Source of the DNA: Pseudoalteromonas luteoviolacea S2607
GTDB lineage: Bacteria; Pseudomonadota; Gammaproteobacteria; Enterobacterales; Alteromonadaceae
Assembly (NCBI RefSeq): GCF_001625575.1
Contig: NZ_AUXV01000022.1
Location: 1-64,000, forward strand
Reading direction: 5' to 3'
Length of the DNA stretch: 64,000 bases
Position 1 is the stretch's first letter. The number at the start of each line of letters is the position of its first letter. The translations under genes were made by a program, and so were the position numbers. The notes beneath the pieces are model-generated. The model had not been told where the DNA came from, ran no database searches, and saw nothing but the letters and a program-made list of their open reading frames with translations. Shown piece after piece: positions 27,168-34,485 of the stretch.

Positions 27168-27494
27168 ATGTTTAAAGGTGGAATGGGCAATATCATGAAG
27201 CAAGCTCAGCAAATGCAAGAGCGCATGGAAAAAGCCCAAGAAGAGATTAAAAGCCTAGAAGTTACAGGCGAAGCAGGCGCTGGCTTAGTTAAAGTTACAA
27301 TGCTAGGTAGCCATAATGTTCGTCGTGTAGAAATTGATGAAAGCCTAATGGAAGATGACAAAGACATGATTGAGGACTTACTTGCGGCAGCAGTTAATGA
27401 TGCTGTACGTCGTGTAGGTGAAGAAACTCAAAAGCGTATGTCAGAAGTAACTGGTGGTATGCAGATGCCTCCAGGCTTCAAAATGCCGTTCTAA
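27168..27494 (+). CDS. ybaB: YbaB/EbfC nucleoid-associated protein
   Basis: The protein is 108 aa. The N-terminal helix ([20 protein letters not shown]) and the later [18 protein letters not shown] and [13 protein letters not shown] are family signatures. It forms tweezer-like dimers on DNA. It lies 58 nt after dnaX; recR usually follows directly but here is 3 kb away. A strong terminator follows the stop. Confidence 0.94.
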   Translation: MFKGGMGNIMKQAQQMQERMEKAQEEIKSLEVTGEAGAGLVKVTMLGSHNVRRVEIDESLMEDDKDMIEDLLAAAVNDAVRRVGEETQKRMSEVTGGMQMPPGFKMPF

Positions 27495-27509
27495 TTTAGA
27501 ATCCTTTAA

Positions 27510-27537
27510 AAATAGCGCCTTTTGGCGCTATTTTTTT
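27510..27537 (+). terminator. Terminator after ybaB
   Basis: A perfect 10-bp stem AAATAGCGCC / GGCGCTATTT with a TTTT loop and a seven-T run. It separates ybaB from recR transcriptionally, unlike the usual dnaX-ybaB-recR operon. Confidence 0.92.
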
Positions 27538-27887
27538 GTTTAAAATTTGGGATACCAAAGAAGCACAGGGAATAAATAGGGTATTTTCTCTTGTGACGTT
27601 GTGCACAATACTCACGACTGACTACTTAAGTGTAAGTTGTAGAACAGGGATAAAAATTGACTGCTTATTTAATCTTAGCTCGAAAAGCCACTTCAAAAGG
27701 GCTCCGATATATCACATCAAGGTAAAAGATATGGCACGATATTATCCAATTAAACTGGATGGTTTGTTGGCAAGCTTAGTAGGGTAATGGTAAATTAAAC
27801 CTAATTTAATTTATTACTTTTATTAGAAATTTTAGACATTAGTCAAGGTTACAAGTTTAGCTCACTCAATTGGAGACGTTATATTCT
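27538..27887. other. 350-bp gap between ybaB terminator and M48 gene
   Basis: I see no supportable gene. An open frame from TTG 27536 lacks a ribosome site and family resemblance. A short 18-codon frame (ATG 27731, with AAGGTAAAAGAT before it) encodes MARYYPIKLDGLLASLVG; it could be a leader peptide, but chance is likelier. Confidence 0.4.
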
Positions 27888-29747
27888 ATGGACAGAAAAC
27901 AAGAAAAAATTCAAAATCTGCTAGCGCAAGCCGAACGGGACCTTTCTAACGATCCCAAATTATATGAGCGTAAGCTATTTCGCTATTCTATACTTGGCTA
28001 TGCGATTATTTTAGCAATCACCTTTGTTCTATTTGGACTTTTTGCTGGCACTGTTTGGCTGGCCTTTTCCAGTTCAATGTTCTTATTACTACTATTCAAG
28101 AAGAAATTGTTTATCCCTCTGTTAATTATGGCGTGGGTACTATTCAAGTCTGTATTTATAAGGTGGCCTAAACCTGAAGGTGTCATTATTACGAGGGAAC
28201 ACTCACCAGAGTTATTCAGCATAATCGATGAACTTCAATGTAACTTGAAGGCCCCGCGTATACACCAAGTAATTATTACTCCAGAGTTTAATGCTGCAAT
28301 TGTTCAAACTCCAAGGTTCCTAGCATTTGGGTTTATGCACAATACACTAATAGTTGGTTTTGAACTGTTATTGTCTTTGACTATTGAAGAGACGAAATCG
28401 GTTGTTGCGCACGAGCTAGCGCATTTGTCTGGAAATCACAGTAAGTTTAGTGGCTGTATATATCGAGCTAGAGAGTCTTGGCAGAATATGATGTTCAACC
28501 TTGAACAACATAATGGGTGGACGACCGCCCCAATTAGGGCTTTTTTTAATTGGTATAGCCCTAGATTTTCTGCTTACTCGTTTGCTTTAGCTAGGCAAAA
28601 TGAATACGAAGCTGATCATGTTGCCGGCGAACAGTCGTCAAATGAAGTTGCTGCTTCAGCCTTATTGAAGTTACATGCATATTCAAACTTCATCCAAGAA
28701 AACTACTGGAAGCCGTTTAGCAATTCTATACTAGAGTTGCCTGAACCCCATATTTTACCTTTTGCTGGTCTTGTAAAGTTCATGCAGCAAAACGAAATTT
28801 CAGCTAATGAGGCTATTTCTGCAATCAATTTCGCTAAAAAAGAGGTTACAAATTACCGAGATACGCACCCTTGTTTAACGGATAGACTTACTGCTTTAAA
28901 AGGGGAAAGTATTGATTTTTCTCCTACAGAAAATTCTGCTGTAAAGCGACTATTTGGTGAACGAGTCAATGAAGTTGCGATGATGCTGGATGCGCAATGG
29001 AGTGAATGGAACTTAGATGGTTGGAAGCAAGAGCATAAGTTCATTCAGGAAGAGAAACTGGAATATGATAGGCTGAAAATTAAAGGAATCAAAGAATTGA
29101 GCAAGGATGAGCTTTGGAGGTTGGCATATTTGCAGGAAAAGTTTGTGAGTGAAAATGAAGCGATACGCTTATATCGCGCTTTCAATGAATTGTATCCCAA
29201 TGATGCTGATGGTCAATTTGCATTAGGAAAAGCTATATTGGCACAAAAAGATGATACGGGGCTGCAATACTTGGAAAAGGCTTCAGCAAAACATGAGTTG
29301 TTAGAAGCATCGTCAAAGGTTGCTTATATGTATCTCGTTGACAAAGAGCGCACAGAGGAAGCGAATGTTTGGCTAGAGAGAATGCATAATCTGGAAGGAA
29401 TTTATCGAGAAGCAAGTAAAGAGCGTAATGCTGTTAGCTGCAAAGATACTATAGAGCCAACGACAATACCTGAAAACTTATTGGCTCCTTTAGTCAAACA
29501 AATCAAAGCAAATAAGAAAGTAAAAGCAGCATGGGTAGCACAAAAAAAAGTAAAAAACTTTGCTGATAGCCACGTATTGATATTTGCAGTGAACGCTAAA
29601 AGCGGGTTTTATATCTCTGACAATTTGGCTGAAAAAATAATCGGTTCATTGGAAATAGAGTCCGACATTACTGTGTTTGTACTTACCAAAGGAAATGATA
29701 AGAAACTGTACAAGAATGTTATAACGATGGGGAAGCAAGTCATTTAA
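27888..29747 (+). CDS. Large M48-family membrane metallopeptidase with TPR-like and C-terminal domains
   Basis: The protein is 619 aa from the ATG at 27888 (GGAG 12 nt upstream). Two to three membrane helices occupy about 30-90. The zinc site is HELAH at residues 175-179, followed by LSGNHSKF, with the third ligand glutamate in NEYEADHVAGE (about 245). Residues 380-520 form TPR-like helices (YRAFNELYPNDADGQFALGK). The C terminus (about 530-619) is a small alpha/beta domain, vaguely like the SseB C-terminal domain. It is much longer than HtpX-type proteases. It probably acts on membrane or envelope substrates. It is first of a possible operon with the rhomboid gene. Confidence 0.85.
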   Translation: MDRKQEKIQNLLAQAERDLSNDPKLYERKLFRYSILGYAIILAITFVLFGLFAGTVWLAFSSSMFLLLLFKKKLFIPLLIMAWVLFKSVFIRWPKPEGVIITREHSPELFSIIDELQCNLKAPRIHQVIITPEFNAAIVQTPRFLAFGFMHNTLIVGFELLLSLTIEETKSVVAHELAHLSGNHSKFSGCIYRARESWQNMMFNLEQHNGWTTAPIRAFFNWYSPRFSAYSFALARQNEYEADHVAGEQSSNEVAASALLKLHAYSNFIQENYWKPFSNSILELPEPHILPFAGLVKFMQQNEISANEAISAINFAKKEVTNYRDTHPCLTDRLTALKGESIDFSPTENSAVKRLFGERVNEVAMMLDAQWSEWNLDGWKQEHKFIQEEKLEYDRLKIKGIKELSKDELWRLAYLQEKFVSENEAIRLYRAFNELYPNDADGQFALGKAILAQKDDTGLQYLEKASAKHELLEASSKVAYMYLVDKERTEEANVWLERMHNLEGIYREASKERNAVSCKDTIEPTTIPENLLAPLVKQIKANKKVKAAWVAQKKVKNFADSHVLIFAVNAKSGFYISDNLAEKIIGSLEIESDITVFVLTKGNDKKLYKNVITMGKQVI

Positions 29748-29767
29748 AAGGATAAACTTTAACAGAA

Positions 29768-29872
29768 GTGCTATTAGTGGCAAAGCAATGGCATTTGAAG
29801 GGTCATCGACTGCGCGTCGGTGACATCTTCGATGTTACGTCAATTACAATCGAGAAACACAATGAGATATGA
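29768..29872 (+). CDS. Possible 34-aa ORF coupled to the rhomboid gene
   Basis: The GTG-started frame (a second GTG at 29777) reads, in parts, MLLVAKQWHLKGHRLRVGD then IFDVTSITIEKHNEI. Its TGA overlaps the rhomboid ATG as ATGA, which is typical of coupled translation. There is no good ribosome site and no homology that I recognise. It could be a genuine small gene or only a leader used to bring ribosomes to the next start. Confidence 0.3.
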   Translation: MLLVAKQWHLKGHRLRVGDIFDVTSITIEKHNEI

Positions 29873-30426
29873 AGTCGAAATTTTTTCCACCAAGTAACCT
29901 TTCGCTGATTTTATATGCATCGGCAATCATGATTTTAGTGGTATTACTGGATCTGATTGGTGTGCCTTTAAATGCCTTTGGCATTATTCCACAAAATGAA
30001 TTGCATTTAATCGGTATCTTTACTTCGCCATTCATACATAATGGTTGGTCGCACTTGAGTGGAAACTTAATAGGCTTAGCTATTAGCGGCTACCTCATGA
30101 GCAAACAGGCTTGTTTTAAGAGAGCTACGCTGGGTATAGCTGTAAGTACAGGTCTTTGCGTTTGGTTGTTTGCAGGGGACGGAAATCATATAGGTGCATC
30201 TGGCATTATTATGGGTTATTACGGCTATCTAATTGGCATGGCATTATTTCAACGCAACCTTATCGGATTTGTGTACTTGGCGGCACTAATTGCGCTAACT
30301 TATTATGCGAACATTCGCTTTTTCGCTACTCTTTTTGACTTTTCTGAGCAAACAAGTAGCTCTGGGCACCTATTTGGTTTTGCTAGTGGCTTAGGTTTCT
30401 CTTATCTGTTGAAGAATAAAAACTAG
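29869..30426 (+). CDS. Rhomboid-family intramembrane serine protease
   Basis: The protein is 185 aa with about six membrane helices. The catalytic serine is in HIGASGI (Ser111) and the catalytic histidine in SSGHLFGFASG (His167). The HxxxN motif HLSGN (62-66) forms the oxyanion site. It resembles the short rhombosortase or GlpG-core type more than full GlpG, which has an N-terminal cytoplasmic domain. A dedicated substrate is not visible. It follows the M48 protease gene, suggesting a membrane-proteolysis pair. Confidence 0.88.
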   Translation: MKSKFFPPSNLSLILYASAIMILVVLLDLIGVPLNAFGIIPQNELHLIGIFTSPFIHNGWSHLSGNLIGLAISGYLMSKQACFKRATLGIAVSTGLCVWLFAGDGNHIGASGIIMGYYGYLIGMALFQRNLIGFVYLAALIALTYYANIRFFATLFDFSEQTSSSGHLFGFASGLGFSYLLKNKN

Positions 30427-30578
30427 TTTTTATTCTAATAAACAATGGAGGGAAGGACAAAATAGAAGCAATTGAACTTTGTGTTTATTTGATTGCTTTC
30501 AATCACTGATTGAATCACTTATTATCGCACTCTAGCGAGTCATTTCATTCGGTGCAAAGGTACCGACATTGAGGATAT

Positions 30579-31178
30579 ATGCAGTTATCACCAAAATTAG
30601 CCGCCTTAGTTGAAGCATTGAGATGCTTACCTGGGATCGGTCCCAAGTCTGCTCAGCGCATTGCTTTTCATTTACTGGAGCGAGACCGTGATGGTGGAGC
30701 TCAACTGGGTAACTGTTTGACCGAAGCAATGACGAGCATCGGCCATTGTGAATCTTGCCGAACATTTTCAGAAACGTCTATTTGTGATATTTGCACTAGT
30801 GTAAAACGTCAAGACACTGGACTACTGTGTATTGTTGAATCTCCAACAGATGTGCTCGCTATAGAACAAACCGGGCAATATAGTGGATTATACTTTGTTT
30901 TAATGGGACATCTATCGCCGTTAGATGGTATTGGGCCTCAAGAGATTGGTCTAGATATACTCCAAGGCAGGTTACAACAAGGTGGTATTCAAGAGGTTAT
31001 TCTTGCGACAAACCCAACGGTTGAAGGGGAAGCAACAGCGCATTACATTGCAGAACTTTGTAGTAACCTTGATGTTAAAGCGTCGAGAATAGCCCACGGT
31101 ATGCCCGTCGGTGGTGAGCTAGATTTAGTGGATGGGATGACGTTAATGCATGCATTTTCTGGAAGAAAAACGCTCTAA
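30579..31178 (+). CDS. recR: Recombination mediator RecR
   Basis: The protein is 199 aa, the normal length. It has the helix-hairpin-helix [17 protein letters not shown] (about 17-33), the four-cysteine zinc finger [16 protein letters not shown] (57-72), and the Toprim domain from about 80 with [16 protein letters not shown]. With RecFO it loads RecA on gapped DNA. Normally it is co-transcribed with ybaB; here it has its own upstream region of 150 bp after the rhomboid gene. Confidence 0.96.
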   Translation: MQLSPKLAALVEALRCLPGIGPKSAQRIAFHLLERDRDGGAQLGNCLTEAMTSIGHCESCRTFSETSICDICTSVKRQDTGLLCIVESPTDVLAIEQTGQYSGLYFVLMGHLSPLDGIGPQEIGLDILQGRLQQGGIQEVILATNPTVEGEATAHYIAELCSNLDVKASRIAHGMPVGGELDLVDGMTLMHAFSGRKTL

Positions 31179-31239
31179 CGTTGCGTTCGAATTAAATCTC
31201 AATCTGTTCAATAGCTTATCATTTTAACCTAAACAAGGC

Positions 31240-31284
31240 TTGCACCTCTGTATTGTTTACAAAATGTAAAATTAGAGGTTGCAA
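31240..31284. repeat. Nested inverted repeat downstream of recR
   Basis: The outer arms are TTGCACCTCT (31240-31249) and AGAGGTTGCAA (31274-31284, one extra base). The inner arms are TTTACA and TGTAAA (31256-31261 and 31265-31270) with an AAA loop. It could form a long cruciform or RNA hairpin. No T run follows. The remaining sequence between recR and 31470 shows no ORF. Confidence 0.5.
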
Positions 31285-31469
31285 TTCTAGTTTGGGGGAC
31301 ATATTATTTTAGTGCCGGAATATTTACTGATGATTATTTTGAAGACTCAGTAAGGTGGTGGACTTGAATATGGTGTCTTGAGCAAAAATTTGAGACTCCT
31401 GATGTTTATGCGGCAATTTAACTATTACTTGTAATATATACGTTACTAGATACAAACAAGGTATAAACT

Positions 31470-31844
31470 GTGACAATGCTAATCGCTGCTATATTACTTT
31501 ATATGTTGGCAATTACTATCTGTTTAACCGTGATAGTAAAGGGTCATAGCCTAAATAATATAGAAAAAAAGTTAAAAAAACTAATTGCAAAGGACTCTGC
31601 AGATAGCGAAGACGTGATCACCCAAAAAGATTACTATCAGGCGTATGAAATAGTAGATGATTTGGGAGCGGTACTGGAGTGCAATAATGACATGGTCAAG
31701 TATGATGGTGTCAAGAGCGTATTTCGACGTGTTGAAAAGTTTAGAAATCAAAAACAACCTGAGACGAATAAAATCGACGAAGGTGAATCTGAACTAGACG
31801 ATCAAGCTTGTAAGAAGAGAAACGGCTTATGGGTCGTGAAATAA
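31470..31844 (+). CDS. Single-span membrane protein, paralogue A of a tandem pair
   Basis: The protein is 124 aa from a GTG with AAGG 8 nt upstream (an ATG two codons later is less well placed). One membrane helix lies over about 3-24, then VKGHSLNNIEKKLKKLI and a compact domain (about 46-95) with AYEIVDDLG, NNDMVKYDGV and RRVEKFR. The tail is acidic. The same ordered motifs occur in the gene at 32626 (about two thirds identity in the core). I do not recognise the family. The gene is within the recR-htpG gap. Confidence 0.65.
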   Translation: MTMLIAAILLYMLAITICLTVIVKGHSLNNIEKKLKKLIAKDSADSEDVITQKDYYQAYEIVDDLGAVLECNNDMVKYDGVKSVFRRVEKFRNQKQPETNKIDEGESELDDQACKKRNGLWVVK

Positions 31845-32072
31845 GTGTTGAGGCTTAGCACTATCTCTTTTTTCTTCACGGAAAATGAGCAGCTTATGTT
31901 TGTTCAAAACGGATTTTTAAGCGGTTAAGGAATTTTAAACTATAAAAAGCAGCCGAAAAATGACAAAACAATAATAATGAGTGGTTTAGGTAGAGTGTTT
32001 GAATGCGAGCTGATTAACGACCAGAATAATATGTGCTTAAATTACCTAGAAGTTTTATAGTAACTCACATTT

Positions 32073-32624
32073 ATGAATGAATTTATAGACTTAATTAGCT
32101 GGGTACTTAAAGCACTCATGCTTCTTGTTGTCGTTTATTTGCTTTATTACTTTAAGCAGTATCGTTTAGGCTTATTGTTTGGCCGTTCTGGAAGTCTTAA
32201 AACGAGAGCTGACCATGAGTTGCACTCATGTTTTCTGGCTGCCTTGGTAACACTTGTTTTTTACGTACTTTTTCAACAGCTGCTAGATTACATAGTAACG
32301 TTGCCTATTGAACCAATGGCTCTGAGGCAGATTTACCATTTTATCGCGGCCTGTACGTCAGCTTCTATCATTATTACCTTGACACTTTTGCATGCTGTGA
32401 GAGGCTGTACGTTTTCTCCTGTTGCGAGGTTTTGTTGTTACCTGCAATTTCTTAGTATGGTATTAAAAACAACCCAGCTAATTGTTTATGGTTATATGGA
32501 TATTGCTGCATTCAACTCAGCTTTTTCTATATTGCTCCTAACAATTACCATTGTTCAATTTATCTTGGTCGCGAAATACCCGTTGAAGATCTTCATGATC
32601 AATAAGTTTGCTAGGGAAAGCTGA
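32073..32624 (+). CDS. Multi-span membrane protein of unknown function
   Basis: The protein is 183 aa with about four or five predicted membrane helices (about 8-28, 50-75, 85-110, 125-140 and 145-170). Cysteines occur at HSC, AACTS, RGC and RFCCY. No family recognised. The ATG has no clear ribosome site. Its TGA is 1 nt before the start of paralogue B, so these two genes form one unit. Between paralogue A and this gene (31845-32072) there is no supported ORF. Confidence 0.6.
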   Translation: MNEFIDLISWVLKALMLLVVVYLLYYFKQYRLGLLFGRSGSLKTRADHELHSCFLAALVTLVFYVLFQQLLDYIVTLPIEPMALRQIYHFIAACTSASIIITLTLLHAVRGCTFSPVARFCCYLQFLSMVLKTTQLIVYGYMDIAAFNSAFSILLLTITIVQFILVAKYPLKIFMINKFARES

Positions 32625-32625
32625 C

Positions 32626-32970
32626 ATGCCACTACTAATAGTTTTATTGTTGATTTATTGTTTGGTCATTTGTTTTATTTTGGCGGTAGTCATCAATGGT
32701 CACGAATTAACTCGCCTCGAAAAAAAAGTCCGAGCTTTTTTGGTCAAAACAAAAGAGGAAACAGAGGTACCGGACGAGCTCTACAATAAAGCCTACGAAA
32801 TTGTTATGGACTTAGGAGAGGCATTAGAAAGTGAAAATGACCTAGCAAAGCATGATGGCGTACAAATGGTTTTAAAGCGCGTTGAAGATTTTCGAGACGA
32901 TTCAAAAGATTTCAATTATCAAACTCAAGAAGAGACAGAACCAAAACCTAGTCTTAAAGTTATAAAATAA
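32626..32970 (+). CDS. Single-span membrane protein, paralogue B of a tandem pair
   Basis: The protein is 114 aa from the ATG with AGGGA 8 nt upstream. It has one membrane helix (about 2-22), NGHELTRLEKKVRAFL, and the domain with KAYEIVMDLGEALES, LAKHDGV and KRVEDFR. It matches paralogue A motif by motif, so the pair arose by duplication. The C-terminal tail is acidic, then basic. It is translationally adjacent to the multi-span protein. Confidence 0.65.
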   Translation: MPLLIVLLLIYCLVICFILAVVINGHELTRLEKKVRAFLVKTKEETEVPDELYNKAYEIVMDLGEALESENDLAKHDGVQMVLKRVEDFRDDSKDFNYQTQEETEPKPSLKVIK

Positions 32971-33193
32971 TCTCCGCGCATACTACTTTACCATACTGTG
33001 TACTCTGCAATGGTGCACTCAATTTATTTCCCTTATGGTTCTATTTAATTTATAAAACGAATTGAAGCCGATTCAAGCTACCACAGAGTCTTAGTGACAA
33101 ATACTTAGGGTAAATATGTATTTTAGTGAGCTATTAGCTACAAGGAATGGGCTTTTGTATGCTTTATATGAGAGGCGCTGCCAAATTAGAATT

Positions 33194-33310
33194 TTATTCG
33201 AAAGCAGACGTCGTTACGCAATAGTAACCTGCTTTGCCTTTGTATCCTTTGGCTCGATACTGAAATTTGAATTTATTGCTATGTTTAACTAGCATTCGAC
33301 ATGTTTTGCG
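33194..33310 (-). other. In-frame continuation beyond the XRE gene's amber stop
   Basis: Directly after the TAG at 33311-33313 the same frame stays open for 38 codons to TAA at 33194-33196. It encodes RKTCRMLVKHSNKFKFQYR and AKGYKGKAGYYCVTTSAFE in order. It could be a truncated tail after a nonsense mutation, a small gene starting at the internal ATG 33295 (33 aa), or chance. The wider gap 32971-33193 holds nothing supportable. Confidence 0.3.
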
Positions 33311-33763
33311 CTAGCCGACCTTTTTAGTTGGGTTTACAACTCGTTTGTCTAAAAATGGTTGTAGGTCTCTCAATAAAATTTTGCCACAATTATCGAAGTT
33401 GACTTCTTTACCTCTTTTAAACCATCCAAGGTGGCAAATAAAGAGTAAACTTTCTTTTGCTGCTTTCAAAAACTGAGATTCAAAGTCTTTATCGTACGAT
33501 TGGGTTACATTTTCTGACTGAGTGGATGGGGTTAAAGTGGTCGCATTGGGTCTCTCTTGGCCAGTGATTAACCAACACGCATGCTTCTCCGTTAACGGGT
33601 GTGAAAAAAACTTTTCAATTACAGATAGCGTAGGCTCCCTCTCTCCTTTTTCATACTTACGATATGAGGCGGTAGGTATATCTAATATTTCAGAAAAACT
33701 AATTTGTGATTCTTCTAAGGAAACCCTTAGTTGTTTCAATCTTGTTGCAAAAGTTGTTGACAT
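33311..33763 (-). CDS. XRE-family transcriptional regulator
   Basis: The protein is 150 aa from the ATG at 33763 (an upstream frame start at 33781 is possible). The N-terminal helix-turn-helix covers about 1-65: ATRLKQLRVSLEESQISFSE (first helices) and IPTASYRKYEKGEREPTLSV (recognition region). The C-terminal half (about 100-150) has no recognised domain, with ESLLFICHLGWFKRG and LQPFLDKRV. It is divergent from another XRE gene, with an inverted repeat between. It looks like a phage- or island-type regulator. An open frame continues past its stop. Confidence 0.8.
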   Translation of the reverse strand: MSTTFATRLKQLRVSLEESQISFSEILDIPTASYRKYEKGEREPTLSVIEKFFSHPLTEKHACWLITGQERPNATTLTPSTQSENVTQSYDKDFESQFLKAAKESLLFICHLGWFKRGKEVNFDNCGKILLRDLQPFLDKRVVNPTKKVG

Positions 33764-33795
33764 ATAACCCAATCCGATCAATTATTTACTCAGTT

Positions 33796-33841
33796 GACCC
33801 AGATAGACTACATTAAATGAATTCAGTTGTCTAATTGGGTC
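33796..33841. promoter_or_regulatory. Inverted repeat between divergent XRE genes (candidate operator)
   Basis: The arms are GACCCAGATAGAC (33796-33808) and GTCTAATTGGGTC (33829-33841), complementary at 11 of 13 positions with a 20-bp AT-rich spacer. Further TTGGGT half-sites lie nearby (reverse at 33768-33773, forward near 33873). The layout fits an operator bound by one or both flanking regulators. Confidence 0.55.
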
Positions 33842-33950
33842 GGGGTTAATTTAATCATTTTTTCTGACTTTTAGTTGGGTGAACTAGCTCTGTTAGTAAA
33901 CATATCCAGCTTAATGTTAGTAGAATGCTGAAAATAGATATGGATATGTT

Positions 33951-34253
33951 ATGAGTGTGATCTCTAGAAATGAACGTTCGCGTAAAGCGCAAACACAAGA
34001 TGCTAAACGTTATATTCAAATGACTATACGCAGACTGCGTCAAGACATGAACTTAACACAGGCTCAATTAGGTAAAAGCCTGGTTACACCAGTTGACCAA
34101 GCAACCATTTCAAACTGGGAATCTGGGAAAACGGAATTATCAGCTTCACAACTATTAGATGTAATGATGTTATTCGGCAAACCTAATTTTCTTATGCTTT
34201 TAGAGCAAAGCGACGCTTCTGACATGGCTTTTGTGGCGCGAAAATCAGCATAG
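33951..34253 (+). CDS. Small XRE-family regulator
   Basis: The protein is 100 aa. The helix-turn-helix spans about 22-80: IRRLRQDMNLTQAQLGKSL (helices 1-2) and VDQATISNWESGKTELSASQ (recognition helix). There is little beyond the DNA-binding domain, as in phage repressors and toxin-antitoxin antitoxins, but no toxin partner is adjacent. GGAT lies 5 nt before the ATG. It is divergent from the longer XRE gene. Confidence 0.82.
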   Translation: MSVISRNERSRKAQTQDAKRYIQMTIRRLRQDMNLTQAQLGKSLVTPVDQATISNWESGKTELSASQLLDVMMLFGKPNFLMLLEQSDASDMAFVARKSA

Positions 34254-34485
34254 TGACCCTGACTCTGTTAGGCTGTTAAAAGTACTGCGCTAAACTTATG
34301 TTTCGTGCAGTACAGTGAGTACTAATTAAATAATACTTTGCTTCGTACTTACGAACATCGGCAACAAAAAAAATTATTTTTTCCTCTTGAAAAACCTTTT
34401 CACAACACAATATACCTAACCATAACTTTACAAATAGAATACTAGTACGACGAGCTTTTGTACTAAATTGATTAGGATATATCGA
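34254..34485 (+). promoter_or_regulatory. Gap before htpG with hairpin and possible heat-shock promoter
   Basis: A hairpin GTACTGC / GCAGTAC (34282-34288 and 34307-34313) may end the XRE transcript. CTTGAAAA (34386-34393) matches the sigma-32 -35 box, but the -10 region (around CACAATATA, 34406-34414) is a weak match. AGGA (34474-34477) is the htpG ribosome site. Confidence 0.4.

Noticed and set aside
27536..27787. 83-codon frame after ybaB
   Set aside because: It starts at TTG inside the terminator T run, with no ribosome site and no recognisable family.
31855..31865. CIRCE half-site TTAGCACT
   Set aside because: No inverse half follows at the required 9-bp spacing and no heat-shock gene is downstream.
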